A DNA stretch of 55,265 nucleotides from Ectobacillus funiculus (GTDB lineage Bacteria; Bacillota; Bacilli; Bacillales; Bacillaceae_G): contig NZ_SCFM01000046.1 of assembly GCF_004138295.1 (NCBI RefSeq), positions 1-55,265 on the forward strand, read 5' to 3'. Positions 46,183 through 55,265 of the stretch are shown one piece after another. Within the stretch, counting starts at the first letter, position 1. Each line of letters begins with the position of its first letter. Position numbers and translations under genes: made by a program. The notes beneath the pieces were generated by a model. That model saw only the letters and a program-made list of their open reading frames with translations, was not told the DNA's origin and ran no database searches.

Positions 46183-48591
46183 TCACTTTCTAGCAAAAAC
46201 AGGATTAATGTGCCAAATATCAGAAGCATATTGGGAAATGGTACGGTCGCTTGTAAAATAACCCGACCGCGCTACATTCGAGATGCTCATTTCGAGCCAA
46301 CGGTTCCGATTTTCATAGGTCTTTCCAACCAGATCCTGCACATCGACGTACGGTGCAAAATCACGGAGTACAAAATATTCGTCGTTTTGGACAATAAGGG
46401 AGTCGTAAATGGCTTCAAACTCATCTCCCCCATCCGGGAAAAATCCATTGATAAGCTGATCAACTACCTTTTTAATTCGTTTATCATGATGATAGTAGTC
46501 ACTAGAACGATAGCCCCCGCTTTGATAATAGTGCAGCACCTCTTCCGCCGTTAGACCGAAGATGAAAATATTGTCCGTCCCTGCTTCTTCTTGAATTTCA
46601 ATATTCGCTCCGTCTAATGTGCCGACTGTTACTGCTCCATTCATCATAAATTTCATATTTCCTGTACCAGATGCTTCCTTGCTGGCTGTAGAGATTTGTT
46701 CGCTCACATCAGCGGCAGGAAAAATATCTTCAGCTAAGGAAACACGATAATTTTCTAAAAAGACAACCTTTAAACGGTCCCTTGTTTGCGGGTCATTGTT
46801 CACCTTCTCTGCCACTTCATTAATCAGCTTGATGATTTTTTTCGCATAGTAGTAGCCTGGAGAAGCCTTTGCCCCGAAAATAAAAGTGCGTGGATGCATC
46901 GTAAAGCTTTGATCTTCCTTCAAACGATTGTATAAGTGCATAATATGTAGTACATTCAGCAGTTGTCGTTTATACGCATGCAGACGCTTTACCTGCACAT
47001 CAAAAATTGAATTCGTATCAACCCGTACTCCTGTTTGTTCTTCGATGCGCTTTGCCAGCAACTCTTTTCGCAGCTGCTTAACGCCATGAAATTTCTCACG
47101 GAATGCGGCATCTTGCTTATAACTCGCAAGAGCCTGCAGCTCCGTAGGCTTTCGAATCCAGCCTGGACCAATTGTGTCAGTAATTAGGCTTGCAAGCTGC
47201 GGGTTTGCCTTCAGCAGCCAACGTCGATGCGTAATACCATTTGTTTTATTGTTAAACTTTTCAGGATAATACTCATGAAACAGCTGCATCTCCCGCTTCT
47301 TCAGAATATCTGTATGAATTTTTGCAACACCGTTCACACTATGGCTTCCTGCAATGGCAAGGTGTGCCATCTTAACAAGATCATGAGCGATAATGGCCAT
47401 GTCCTCAATGCGCTTCCAATCATACGGATACTTATCCCATAAATCACGGCAAAAACGCTCGTTAATCTCCTCCACAATCATATAGATACGAGGCAGTAAC
47501 GGTTGAAAAATACGAACAGGCCATTTTTCAAGCGCCTCGGATAAGGTTGTATGATTCGTATATGAGACTGTATTTACGGTAATATTCCAGGCTTCCTCCC
47601 AGCTAAGCTTTTCCTCATCCAGCAAAATGCGCATTAATTCAGGAATAGCTAAAACAGGATGGGTATCATTAATATGAATGGCAACCTTCTCATGTAGGTT
47701 TCTTAATGTTCCATTTCGTTCGCGATGCAGCTTTACAATATTTTGTAGACTGGCTGACACAAGAAAATACTGCTGCTTTAGGCGCAATATTTTCCCTTCA
47801 TCATGTGTATCATCAGGATACAGAAACTCTGAAACAGCCTCTGTTTCTCGTTTATATACGAGTACGTTTTGATTATTCGGCGGAAACGGCACAGGCTCCG
47901 CATTCCACAGACGCAGCGTATTCACCGTTTCTGTATCATATCCAACAACTGGGATATCATATGGCACCGCCATAATGACCTCCGCCTTACGATGATGAAA
48001 CTCTAACTTTCCACCTATCTTGGATGTTTCTACATTTCCCCAAAAGCTAACTTCAACCGCTTGATCATGACGGCGCACTTCCCATACATTCCCGTGACGA
48101 AGCCATTGCTCTGGCAGTTCAACCTGATAGCCATTTACGATCTTTTGATCGAACAAACCATGCTTATAGCGAATCCCACATCCATGTCCTGGTAAATTCA
48201 GAGAAGCCAAAGAATCAAGAAAGCATGCTGCAAGCCTTCCAAGTCCACCGTTCCCAAGTCCAGCGTCCGCTTCATTTTCCTCTAACTCGTTCAAGCTAAT
48301 CCCTAGTTCTTGAAGTCCTTCCTCGCACGTTTTCCAAATGCTGAGATTCATTAAATTACTGCCTAATAAACGACCGAGCAAAAATTCAATAGACAAGTAG
48401 TACATTTGTTTATGATTTTCTGTACGATTCCTCTCATTAGTAGCAATCCAACGGGAGCTAATATACTCCCGAATCATATGTCCTAATGTATTATATTGAT
48501 CTCTTGGTGTGGAGTCTTTGAAGCTTTTCCCGTACATGGTTTCGAGCTTATCCAAAAAAGCTGCTTTAAAGCCTTCTTTACTTGAAAACAT
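46183..48591 (-). CDS. glgP: Glycogen phosphorylase GlgP
   Basis: 802 aa, full length. The PLP-lysine segment KEASGTGNMKFMMNGA is near residue 660. It releases glucose-1-phosphate from glycogen. The ATG at 48591 follows AGAGGTG; GTG at 48600 would overlap it. Last gene of the glg operon, 19 bases after glgA. Confidence 0.95.
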   Translation of the reverse strand: MFSSKEGFKAAFLDKLETMYGKSFKDSTPRDQYNTLGHMIREYISSRWIATNERNRTENHKQMYYLSIEFLLGRLLGSNLMNLSIWKTCEEGLQELGISLNELEENEADAGLGNGGLGRLAACFLDSLASLNLPGHGCGIRYKHGLFDQKIVNGYQVELPEQWLRHGNVWEVRRHDQAVEVSFWGNVETSKIGGKLEFHHRKAEVIMAVPYDIPVVGYDTETVNTLRLWNAEPVPFPPNNQNVLVYKRETEAVSEFLYPDDTHDEGKILRLKQQYFLVSASLQNIVKLHRERNGTLRNLHEKVAIHINDTHPVLAIPELMRILLDEEKLSWEEAWNITVNTVSYTNHTTLSEALEKWPVRIFQPLLPRIYMIVEEINERFCRDLWDKYPYDWKRIEDMAIIAHDLVKMAHLAIAGSHSVNGVAKIHTDILKKREMQLFHEYYPEKFNNKTNGITHRRWLLKANPQLASLITDTIGPGWIRKPTELQALASYKQDAAFREKFHGVKQLRKELLAKRIEEQTGVRVDTNSIFDVQVKRLHAYKRQLLNVLHIMHLYNRLKEDQSFTMHPRTFIFGAKASPGYYYAKKIIKLINEVAEKVNNDPQTRDRLKVVFLENYRVSLAEDIFPAADVSEQISTASKEASGTGNMKFMMNGAVTVGTLDGANIEIQEEAGTDNIFIFGLTAEEVLHYYQSGGYRSSDYYHHDKRIKKVVDQLINGFFPDGGDEFEAIYDSLIVQNDEYFVLRDFAPYVDVQDLVGKTYENRNRWLEMSISNVARSGYFTSDRTISQYASDIWHINPVFARK

Positions 48592-48610
48592 GCGCCTCAC
48601 CTCTCTATCA

Positions 48611-50041
48611 CTAGTCGATTAAGCTTTCATACAGCTCCTTATACTGTCTTGCTGACTGTCCCCAGCTGTAATCCCCACTCATCGCTCTCTTTACAAGCGT
48701 ATCCCATACTTCTTTTTGGTGATAGCACGAAACAGCTCTCAGAATAGTATGCAGCATATCATGCGCATTGAAATTCGCAAAACTGAACCCGTTGCCTTCT
48801 CCTGTACTCTCATTATACGACTGTACTGTATCGTTCAGTCCCCCTGTCTCTCTTACAATCGGCAGGGTGCCATATTGTAAAGCTATAAGCTGTCCAAGAC
48901 CGCACGGCTCAAATAAAGATGGCATTAAAAATAAATCAGCACCTGCATACACTTGATGTGCGAGCGATTCATTAAATCCTATGTATACCTTCACCTTGTC
49001 AGGATACCTAGCTGCCATTTCGTTAAAAAAGCTCTCATACTCCCGATCCCCTGACCCAACAACTAAAATTTGTACATCCTCAGCTGCTAATTCATGAAAT
49101 ACACGCTGGACTAAATCAAGCCCTTTTTGCTTTGTAAGGCGGGTTACCATAGAAATGATAGGTACATTTGCACGTTCCGGCAATTCAAACCGGCGCTGCA
49201 GCGCACGCTTGTTCTCCTGTTTAAGCTCTTGTGTTGCTTCACTATATTGCACTGCAATTTCTTGGTCAGTGCGCGGATTATAAAAAGCATCATCAATTCC
49301 GTTCACAATACCAGCTAGCTTATAGTTACATTCCCGCAGTAAGCCGTCTAGCTTTTCTCCAAAAAATGGGTATTGAATTTCTTCTTTGTATGTCGGACTG
49401 ACCGCCGTAATCACGTCAGATGCGACGATGCCACCCTTCATAAAATTCATATTTCCATAAAATTCAAGCCGGTCATTTGTGAAATGCTCAGTTCCAAGAC
49501 CAAGCAAATCGTGCATCACACTAGAAGGGAATATCCCTTGGAATTGTAGATTATGGATTGTAAATGCAGTTTTTATATTTGAATACGGTTCAATTCCCTT
49601 ATATTGCTCTTTCAACAAGTAGTTGGCCATTGCTGTATGCCAGTCATGACAATGTAAAACATCCGGAATAAAGTCCAGATGTGGAATACTCTCCAACACA
49701 GCTTTAGAAAAGAAGGAGAAGCGCTCACCGTCATCATAATGACCGTACAAAGAATCCCTTTTAAAGTAATATTCGTTATCTATTAAGTAGTACGTAATGC
49801 CATCTAGCTCTGTTTCGAAAATACCACAATGCTGATTACGCCAGCCAAGCTGTACTGTAATCACTTTTCGCAAAGTGCTGGATTCACGTAACCTCTCTGA
49901 GATAAGGCTATATTTGGGCAACATTACGCGTACGTCCATGCCAAGCTTTTTCAATTCCTTTGGGAGCGCACCCGCTACGTCGGCAAGACCTCCCGACTTA
50001 ATAAATGGTACGCACTCAGATACTGCAAATAAAATATTCAC
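48611..50041 (-). CDS. glgA: Glycogen synthase GlgA
   Basis: 476-aa GT5 enzyme. The ADP-glucose-binding [16 protein letters not shown] is at the N-terminus, and [12 protein letters not shown] is in the C-terminal domain. It extends glycogen chains. The start is GTG, overlapping the glgD stop by four bases. Confidence 0.96.
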   Translation of the reverse strand: MNILFAVSECVPFIKSGGLADVAGALPKELKKLGMDVRVMLPKYSLISERLRESSTLRKVITVQLGWRNQHCGIFETELDGITYYLIDNEYYFKRDSLYGHYDDGERFSFFSKAVLESIPHLDFIPDVLHCHDWHTAMANYLLKEQYKGIEPYSNIKTAFTIHNLQFQGIFPSSVMHDLLGLGTEHFTNDRLEFYGNMNFMKGGIVASDVITAVSPTYKEEIQYPFFGEKLDGLLRECNYKLAGIVNGIDDAFYNPRTDQEIAVQYSEATQELKQENKRALQRRFELPERANVPIISMVTRLTKQKGLDLVQRVFHELAAEDVQILVVGSGDREYESFFNEMAARYPDKVKVYIGFNESLAHQVYAGADLFLMPSLFEPCGLGQLIALQYGTLPIVRETGGLNDTVQSYNESTGEGNGFSFANFNAHDMLHTILRAVSCYHQKEVWDTLVKRAMSGDYSWGQSARQYKELYESLID

Positions 50042-51063
50042 GAATTCATCAACGCTCCTTGTACTGTTCCTTTTTCGACTACATACGGAACCTCTGCTGT
50101 CCCCGTTAAAATTGTTCCATCCTCAATTTTAACATCTTTGTCGATGATTACGCCGTCTAGTACACAATTCTCTCCAATTTGGCTTTTTTGCATAATGATG
50201 CTATTTCGGACAATAGAACCTTTTCCAATTTTCACAGAACGGAAGATAATACTATTATCTGTCTGCCCCTCAATAATGCTGCCATTGGCAATCATGGAAT
50301 TGCCTACTTTCGCTTCCTTGCCATATCGTGTTGGAGGCTGATCCTTTACTTTTGTAAATATAGGCTCCCCTGTCATAAATAATTGTTTCCATACTTCCGG
50401 CTTTAACACTTCGATGCTGTGCTTATAATAACTCTCTATTGAATCAATGATTGCAACATAGCCATCATACTCATATTTATGTGAGCATAAAGTACTGCAT
50501 TGCTCTTTAACAACATCTATTAAACTATGGAATCCTTTATCTTTATATTGATGAAATAGATCCAGCAGCAAATCCTTTTCCATAATATATGTTTGCAGGG
50601 ATTGTCCATCATGAAGTACTTCTGTAATGTCCGCCCCTGCTTCAATGTGACGCCTTAAAATTGGTTTGAAGTTCATTGCAGCGACAATATGACAATTCGT
50701 AATCACAATATATTTTTGTTTGCTTCGCAGAAAATAGTCCATATTTCTAGCAATATGATTGAAGGAACCAAATTCTTCGTTATCACCTTGACTGTTTGGC
50801 GTAAATACGAACAGGCCATCTCGTTTGCGATCCAAATCCCACTGTTTACCAGATCCGAGGTGATCCATTAAGGAACGGTTCTTATGCCCAGTAAAAATCG
50901 CTACGCTATGAATGTCAGAATTAACCATATTTGATAACATAAAATCAACTAAGCGATACCGCCCCCCAAAAGGAAGGGCAGCTAAAGAGCGATGCTGTGT
51001 CAGTGCCTGTAAAGATGAAAAGTCATACGTTGCGTTAATAATTCCTAACATGGATTCGTTCAT
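50038..51063 (-). CDS. glgD: Glycogen biosynthesis protein GlgD (ADP-glucose pyrophosphorylase-like subunit)
   Basis: 341 aa, homologous to GlgC but without the GGxGxRL nucleotide-binding motif at the N-terminus ([20 protein letters not shown] instead), so it is probably a non-catalytic regulatory subunit that pairs with GlgC. The left-handed beta-helix domain is at the C-terminus. It lies 17 bases after glgC. Confidence 0.92.
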   Translation of the reverse strand: MNESMLGIINATYDFSSLQALTQHRSLAALPFGGRYRLVDFMLSNMVNSDIHSVAIFTGHKNRSLMDHLGSGKQWDLDRKRDGLFVFTPNSQGDNEEFGSFNHIARNMDYFLRSKQKYIVITNCHIVAAMNFKPILRRHIEAGADITEVLHDGQSLQTYIMEKDLLLDLFHQYKDKGFHSLIDVVKEQCSTLCSHKYEYDGYVAIIDSIESYYKHSIEVLKPEVWKQLFMTGEPIFTKVKDQPPTRYGKEAKVGNSMIANGSIIEGQTDNSIIFRSVKIGKGSIVRNSIIMQKSQIGENCVLDGVIIDKDVKIEDGTILTGTAEVPYVVEKGTVQGALMNS

Positions 51064-51080
51064 ATTTACCTAGTCCCCCT

Positions 51081-52211
51081 TCAGATTTCATCAGCCAAGA
51101 GAATAACATCCTCGTTATTTTTTAACGGACGAATAACAGCATTGTCCTCTATGATCATTCCAGGCGCAATAATTGCCCTTTCAATTTTTACATTTTTCCC
51201 TATACGTGCATCCGGCATAATAACGGAATCTTTTATGCTACTTCCTTCTCCAACAATCACACCCTGAAACACTACAGAATGCTGGATTTCTCCCTCAATC
51301 ATACAACCTTCATTTACAAGCGATTCCTCTACAACCGCATTCGGTGCAATATACTGCGGAGGCTGATTTGGATTAACGGAATAAATGCGCCAATCCCGGT
51401 CATACAAATTAAGAGTGGAATCACCTTTTAACAGATCCATATTCGCTTCCCATAGGCTTTTGATTGTTCCAACGTCCTTCCAATAGCCTTGAAATGGATA
51501 TGCAACAATTTTTTTGTTTTCGTCAAGTAAAAGCGGGATAATGTCCTTGCCGAAGTCATTGCTTGAATCTGGATTTCGCTCATCCATCTCCAAAAATTCT
51601 TTTAGAATAGACCACTTAAAAATATAAATCCCCATGGATGCAAGGTTGCTTTTTGGGAACTGCGGCTTTTCGTCAAATTCCACAATCTCCATAGCTTCGT
51701 TTGTATTCATAATGCCAAAGCGGCTCGCTTCCTCCCAAGGCACCTCAATAACAGAAATAGAAACATCTGCATCCTTCTCGATATGATAATCAAGCATTTT
51801 AGAATAATCCATTTTATAAATATGGTCACCTGATAAAATTAAAACATACTCAGGGTCATATTGTTTTAGATAGTTTATATTTTGATAAATTGCACTTGCC
51901 GTACCTGTATACCACTTTACGCCTGATGATTCCGAATAAGGGGGCAGCACTGTAACTCCCCCATTATTTCGATCCAAGTCCCAAGCACTGCCGATTCCAA
52001 TATAAGAGTTAAGCACAAGAGGCTGATATTGTGTAAGAACACCGACTGTTTCAATGCCTGAGTTTACACAATTGCTTAAAGTGAAATCAATAATACGATA
52101 TTTTCCCCCAAACGGTACAGCAGGCTTGGCTAAATATTTTGTAAGAGCACTTAAACGACTACCTTGTCCCCCGGCCAACAGCATGGCTACGCACTTTTTT
52201 CTCTGTCCCAT
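51081..52211 (-). CDS. glgC: Glucose-1-phosphate adenylyltransferase GlgC
   Basis: 376 aa with [13 protein letters not shown] near residue 12 and [10 protein letters not shown] in the middle, plus a C-terminal hexapeptide-repeat domain. It makes ADP-glucose, the first committed step. Its start lies inside the end of glgB, a 53-base overlap in a different frame; GGAAGGGGAAT upstream serves as ribosome binding site. Confidence 0.95.
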   Translation of the reverse strand: MGQRKKCVAMLLAGGQGSRLSALTKYLAKPAVPFGGKYRIIDFTLSNCVNSGIETVGVLTQYQPLVLNSYIGIGSAWDLDRNNGGVTVLPPYSESSGVKWYTGTASAIYQNINYLKQYDPEYVLILSGDHIYKMDYSKMLDYHIEKDADVSISVIEVPWEEASRFGIMNTNEAMEIVEFDEKPQFPKSNLASMGIYIFKWSILKEFLEMDERNPDSSNDFGKDIIPLLLDENKKIVAYPFQGYWKDVGTIKSLWEANMDLLKGDSTLNLYDRDWRIYSVNPNQPPQYIAPNAVVEESLVNEGCMIEGEIQHSVVFQGVIVGEGSSIKDSVIMPDARIGKNVKIERAIIAPGMIIEDNAVIRPLKNNEDVILLADEI

Positions 52212-54093
52212 CGCTTTTATTCCCCTTCCTTGCTTTCGCTGGTTTTAATATAGCTATTCCAAAAGGCGGTATTGTCATTTCAATATGAGACGGCTGATTA
52301 TGATATGGCTCATGAACCGTTTTGATTCTTTTTCCATTTATTTGCCCAGACCCTCCATATTGCGTGCCATCACTATTCAGAATTTCTGAATACGAATTGA
52401 ACGATGGAACTCCTATTCGGTAGTTCTCATACACACGTTCTGTAAAGTTACAAATAACAATCAGCATATCGTCTTCCTTGTTCCCTTTGCGAATGAAGGA
52501 GAAAATACTTTGCTCACGATTATCCGCATCAATCCATTCAAAGCCTTCATGTGTATGGTCAAGCTGCCAAAACGGTTTAGAATTCCTGTACAGCGTCATT
52601 AATTCTTTGAAATAATCATTCATCAGACGGTGCATTTCAAACTCATGAAGATCCCAATCCAAGTCTTCTAGGTCTTTCCATTCATCAAATTGCCCAAATT
52701 CCCCGCCCATGAACAGCAGCTTTTTCCCGGGATGTGTCATAAAGTAGCCATATAGAAGCCGAAGTTGTGCAAATTTACGCCAATAATCTCCAGGCATTTT
52801 ATTTAAGAGTGATTTCTTTCCATGTACCACTTCATCATGAGAGAGCGGCAAAACAAAGTTTTCCGAATAGGCATACAGCAAAGAAAACGTGATTTTATCA
52901 TGGATATGCTTCCGATGCTCCGGCTCGCATTCCATATACTTTAGCACGTCATTCATCCAGCCCATATTCCACTTATAATTGAAGCCGAGACCCCCTTCAT
53001 ATGTTGGAGCCGTTACAAGAGGCCAATCGGTAGAGTCTTCTGCGATCATAAGAACACTTGGATCATACTCGAACACTGCCTCATGCAGTTTCTGTAAAAA
53101 AGAAACGGCTAATTCATTTTTTTGAAACTGTCCATGTGCATTCCAATACAGCATGTTCGCAACAGCATCAACCCGAAATCCATCTACATGATAATATTTC
53201 AGCCAAAATAATGCGTTGGAAATGAGAAAACTCTGAACCTCAGGCTTTCCTACATCAAAGTTTGCTGTCCCCCATACTGGATTTTCCCTTACATGGATGT
53301 CTGTGTATTCGTATGTAGGTTCTCCATCAAACATATATAACCCATGTGCATCCTTACAATAATGCCCAGGCACCCAGTCTAAAATCACGCTGAGGCCATG
53401 CTCATGACAACGGTCAATAAAATACATTAAATCCTCAGGCTTACCATAACGGCTTGTTGGAGAATAGTAACCGGTTCCTTGATATCCCCATGAGCGATCA
53501 TATGGATGCTCAACAAGCGGCATAATTTCAATATGTGTAAACTGATGCTCCAGAACATATGGAATCAGTTCTTCTGCCATCTCACGATATGAATAAAAAG
53601 AACCATCCTCTTTTAGCTTCCACGAACCAAAATGAAGCTCATAAATGGCCATAGGTTCTTCAAATACTTTCTTTCGCTTTTTAGCACGCATCCATTTTTG
53701 ATCATTCCACTTATATTCTCCCAAAGGATGGACAATAGAAGCTGTATGCGGCCTTAATTCAGAGAAAAATGCATAAGGATCTGCTTTTAACAGGACTCGG
53801 CCGTCCTTTGTTTGAATCGCATACTTATATAACTCTCCTTGACCAATACTTGGAATAAACAAGGACCAAATGCCCTCGGAATTTAGCTTCTCCATTACAT
53901 AATCTTCTCTGCTCCAGTCGTTAAACTCACCAACAACACTGATGCTTTTAGCATGGGGAGCCCAGACAGAGAAACGAGTCCCCTCAATTCCATCCTCGGT
54001 TGTTATATGTGCCCCAAAGGCCTGATAGCTTTCGTACAAACTCCCTTCATGGAACAGATGAACTTCGTAATCTGTAGGATGGGTTGTAACCAT
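52159..54093 (-). CDS. glgB: Glycogen branching enzyme GlgB
   Basis: 644-aa GH13 enzyme with an N-terminal CBM48 domain. The catalytic nucleophile Asp is in [13 protein letters not shown], the acid Glu in [10 protein letters not shown], and the third Asp in [12 protein letters not shown]. The C-terminal tail (about 28 residues past the usual GIAILKP end) is very basic and overlaps glgC. The ATG at 54093 follows GTGAGGTG. First gene of glgB-C-D-A-P. Confidence 0.95.
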   Translation of the reverse strand: MVTTHPTDYEVHLFHEGSLYESYQAFGAHITTEDGIEGTRFSVWAPHAKSISVVGEFNDWSREDYVMEKLNSEGIWSLFIPSIGQGELYKYAIQTKDGRVLLKADPYAFFSELRPHTASIVHPLGEYKWNDQKWMRAKKRKKVFEEPMAIYELHFGSWKLKEDGSFYSYREMAEELIPYVLEHQFTHIEIMPLVEHPYDRSWGYQGTGYYSPTSRYGKPEDLMYFIDRCHEHGLSVILDWVPGHYCKDAHGLYMFDGEPTYEYTDIHVRENPVWGTANFDVGKPEVQSFLISNALFWLKYYHVDGFRVDAVANMLYWNAHGQFQKNELAVSFLQKLHEAVFEYDPSVLMIAEDSTDWPLVTAPTYEGGLGFNYKWNMGWMNDVLKYMECEPEHRKHIHDKITFSLLYAYSENFVLPLSHDEVVHGKKSLLNKMPGDYWRKFAQLRLLYGYFMTHPGKKLLFMGGEFGQFDEWKDLEDLDWDLHEFEMHRLMNDYFKELMTLYRNSKPFWQLDHTHEGFEWIDADNREQSIFSFIRKGNKEDDMLIVICNFTERVYENYRIGVPSFNSYSEILNSDGTQYGGSGQINGKRIKTVHEPYHNQPSHIEMTIPPFGIAILKPAKARKGNKSDGTEKKVRSHAVGRGTR

Positions 54094-54509
54094 GTGTTTC
54101 ACCTCACAAAGATAAATAACATTTCTTACATAAAGGTATTCTGTAAAAAAGCTTAAATCCCTTGCAAAATTCGAGCAAAATCCCATAGTTTCGTTCGCTA
54201 AAATATGTCATTTTTCGCCGAATCGGGCGTTTTATATCATATATTGGCGATAAATAAATTAAAATCGTTTTGAACCTAAAAAGCGTTATTCCTTTTGGAG
54301 AAAAACTTGATTTTAATATGGCATGTTATTCTTTTAAGTTATACTTTTAGAGGAAATAGCGATATTAATGATCCACATAACTTTATTAAAAAAGCTTTGA
54401 TCAATTGTAAAATATTTCATCAACAAAAATGAACCAGACGTTTTCAGAGAAGAGCTAGAGGGGGGATTTAATTAGATCCTTGCAGTAGACAAAATAGGGC
54501 ACAGTCAAC
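54094..54509. other. Upstream region of glgB, no other feature recognised
   Basis: AT-rich. It should hold the glg promoter; no confident -35/-10 pair or sporulation sigma site was found. No reading frame or hairpin with T tract is seen. In B. subtilis the glg operon is sigma-E dependent, so a non-consensus promoter is expected. Confidence 0.4.
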
Positions 54510-54789
54510 TACCCATCGCTTAAACGTTAACACGTTTTTCCCACAAGGGGACTTCCGTTGGTCGAAAGTGGGGGCTTGAAAAAGCTTAGTTGTCTAGTCT
54601 GAGTCTCTGGTATATGGTGAGCCATAGCGAGGGACTACGTTGGGTCAATCAATACGGCTTTGTGTGATTCCCAAGCACAATCTGTCGTTCAGGCGCTGTA
54701 ACAGTTCTAAGAGGTAGGAACGGTCAACCTGGTGCAGGAAGCTGATTCAACATGGACGAAGGGAAACAAACTCTAAGGAGGAACGAAAC
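54510..54789 (+). ncRNA. HEARO / omega-RNA-like structured RNA
   Basis: A G/C-richer stretch with nested short stems: CCCAC/GTGGG (54540-54572), TATGG/CCATA (54613-54626), GGGTCAATCA/TGATTCCC and others. The 3' part (GGTCAACCTGGTGCAGG, then GCTGATTCAACATGGACGAA) and the AAGGAGGA just before a RVFVMNVRGE frame match my memory of HEARO RNAs (Rfam HEARO), now known as omega RNAs of IscB. Its left boundary, where a guide would be, is uncertain. Confidence 0.6.
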
Positions 54790-54915
54790 TTGCGAGTATT
54801 CGTTATGAATGTACGTGGAGAGATGCTGATTTGTTCCTTTTTACTCTGCCGTAATTGGCTAGCGGGTTTCTTTCTTAAAGCACAAAATAAAAAAGAGTTA
54901 GCGAAATTTCGCTAA
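54790..54915 (+). pseudogene. Truncated iscB-like reading frame
   Basis: A TTG start seven bases after AAGGAGGA opens a 41-codon frame. Its first 14 residues (LRVFVMNVRGEMLI) match the start of IscB proteins (M-VFV-N-RG-PLMP, the RRXRR domain), an HNH/RuvC nuclease usually of about 400-500 aa. After that the homology stops and the frame ends in the tRNA terminator, so nearly all of the nuclease is deleted. The call rests on a short match plus the structured RNA upstream. Confidence 0.5.
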
Positions 54916-54924
54916 CTCTTTTTT
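54889..54924 (-). terminator. Terminator of the tRNA operon
   Basis: A perfect 16-bp stem (AAAAAAGAGTTAGCGA) with T tracts on both strands, four bases after the tRNA-Glu end. Confidence 0.9.
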
Positions 54925-54927
54925 ATA

Positions 54928-54999
54928 TGACCCGTACGGGATTCGAACCCGTGTTACCGCCGTGAAAGGGCGGTGTCTTAACCGCTTGACCAACGGGCC
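54928..54999 (-). tRNA. tRNA-Glu (UUC)
   Basis: 72 nt; acceptor GGCCCGT pairs with ACGGGTC; anticodon loop CTTTCAC gives UUC; GGTTCGAATCC T-arm. CCA is not encoded. Last tRNA of the operon. Confidence 0.95.
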
Positions 55000-55003
55000 T
55001 AAA

Positions 55004-55094
55004 TGGCAGAGAAGAAGGGATTCGAACCCTCGCACCGGTTACCCGATCTACTCCCTTAGCAGGGGAGCCCCTTGAGCCACTTGGGTACTTCTCT
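55004..55094 (-). tRNA. tRNA-Ser (GCU)
   Basis: 91 nt including CCA, with the long variable arm of a class II tRNA. Anticodon loop CTGCTAA gives GCU. Acceptor AGAGAAG pairs with CTTCTCT. Confidence 0.93.
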
Positions 55095-55097
55095 GTA

Positions 55098-55172
55098 TGG
55101 CTCCGCAAGTAGGATTCGAACCTACGACCTATCGGTTAACAGCCGATTGCTCTACCGCTGAGCTATTGCGGA
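55098..55172 (-). tRNA. tRNA-Asn (GUU)
   Basis: 75 nt including CCA. Anticodon loop CTGTTAA gives GUU. Acceptor TCCGCAA pairs with TTGCGGA. Confidence 0.95.
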
Positions 55173-55191
55173 ATAATTAAATTTTGAATAA

Positions 55192-55265
<74 letters not shown>

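Noticed and set aside
54923-55108. 61-codon frame across tRNA-Glu and tRNA-Ser
   Set aside because: It is an artefact of tRNA sequence.

Overview
The window is low-GC Firmicute DNA from a Bacillaceae genome. The tRNA-Glu/Ser/Asn/Ile genes, the S-box-metK/pckA divergon, the ytqAB-ytpAB-ytoA and ytkD-ytzI-luxS-yidD-ytiB neighbourhoods and the menFDHBEC and glgBCDAP operons match the Bacillus subtilis/B. cereus core layout. From memory, PckA and the menA-menF divergon look most like the B. cereus group and its relatives. I cannot fix the species.

Layout. (1) 1-2.9 kb: start of a probable glutamate symporter with a cre site, a 47-aa spore-protein-like gene, ytzC, and the tRNA-modification pair mnmL-mnmM. 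(2) 3-7.8 kb: sesquarterpene synthase ytpB, lysophospholipase ytpA, a gamma-carbonic-anhydrase-like protein, a PAP2 phosphatase and a GT4 glycosyltransferase. (3) 7.8-22.1 kb: an anaerobic nitrate module, nearly all on the minus strand. It holds an unusual five-gene reductase operon (NarI-like cytochrome b, Nas/Nap-type molybdoenzyme, four-cluster ferredoxin, exported-type Rieske protein, small membrane protein), fnr, moeB-moaC-moaD-moaE-mobB-moeA, mobA-moaB-moaA, narK and a divergent unknown gene. Three perfect FNR boxes sit exactly at -41.5 from three -10 boxes. (4) 22-33.6 kb: small membrane genes, a DUF2785 gene, metK with its SAM riboswitch, pckA, the ytlACD ABC transporter, ytkD, luxS, yidD and a beta-carbonic anhydrase. 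(5) 33.7-42.5 kb: menaquinone genes menF-D-H-B and menE-C with menA divergent; menaquinol is the likely donor for the nitrate module. (6) 42.5-46 kb: a DksA/YteA-like gene, a cold-shock gene, an AIM24 gene and a lipase. (7) 46-54.1 kb: glycogen operon glgB-C-D-A-P. (8) 54.5-55.3 kb: a HEARO/omega-RNA-like structured region followed by a severely truncated iscB-like reading frame, then four tRNA genes.

Two structures stand out beyond ordinary genes. The first is a dispersed repeat of about 120-135 bp, with 15 full or partial copies here, only in intergenic DNA. In 13 of 15 copies its conserved tail lies within a few bases of a different Rho-independent terminator, always on the far side of the terminator from the gene it serves. 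The second is the omega-RNA/iscB remnant. The nonstandard nitrate reductase and the FNR-controlled unknown gene facing narK are the best candidates for new protein biology.
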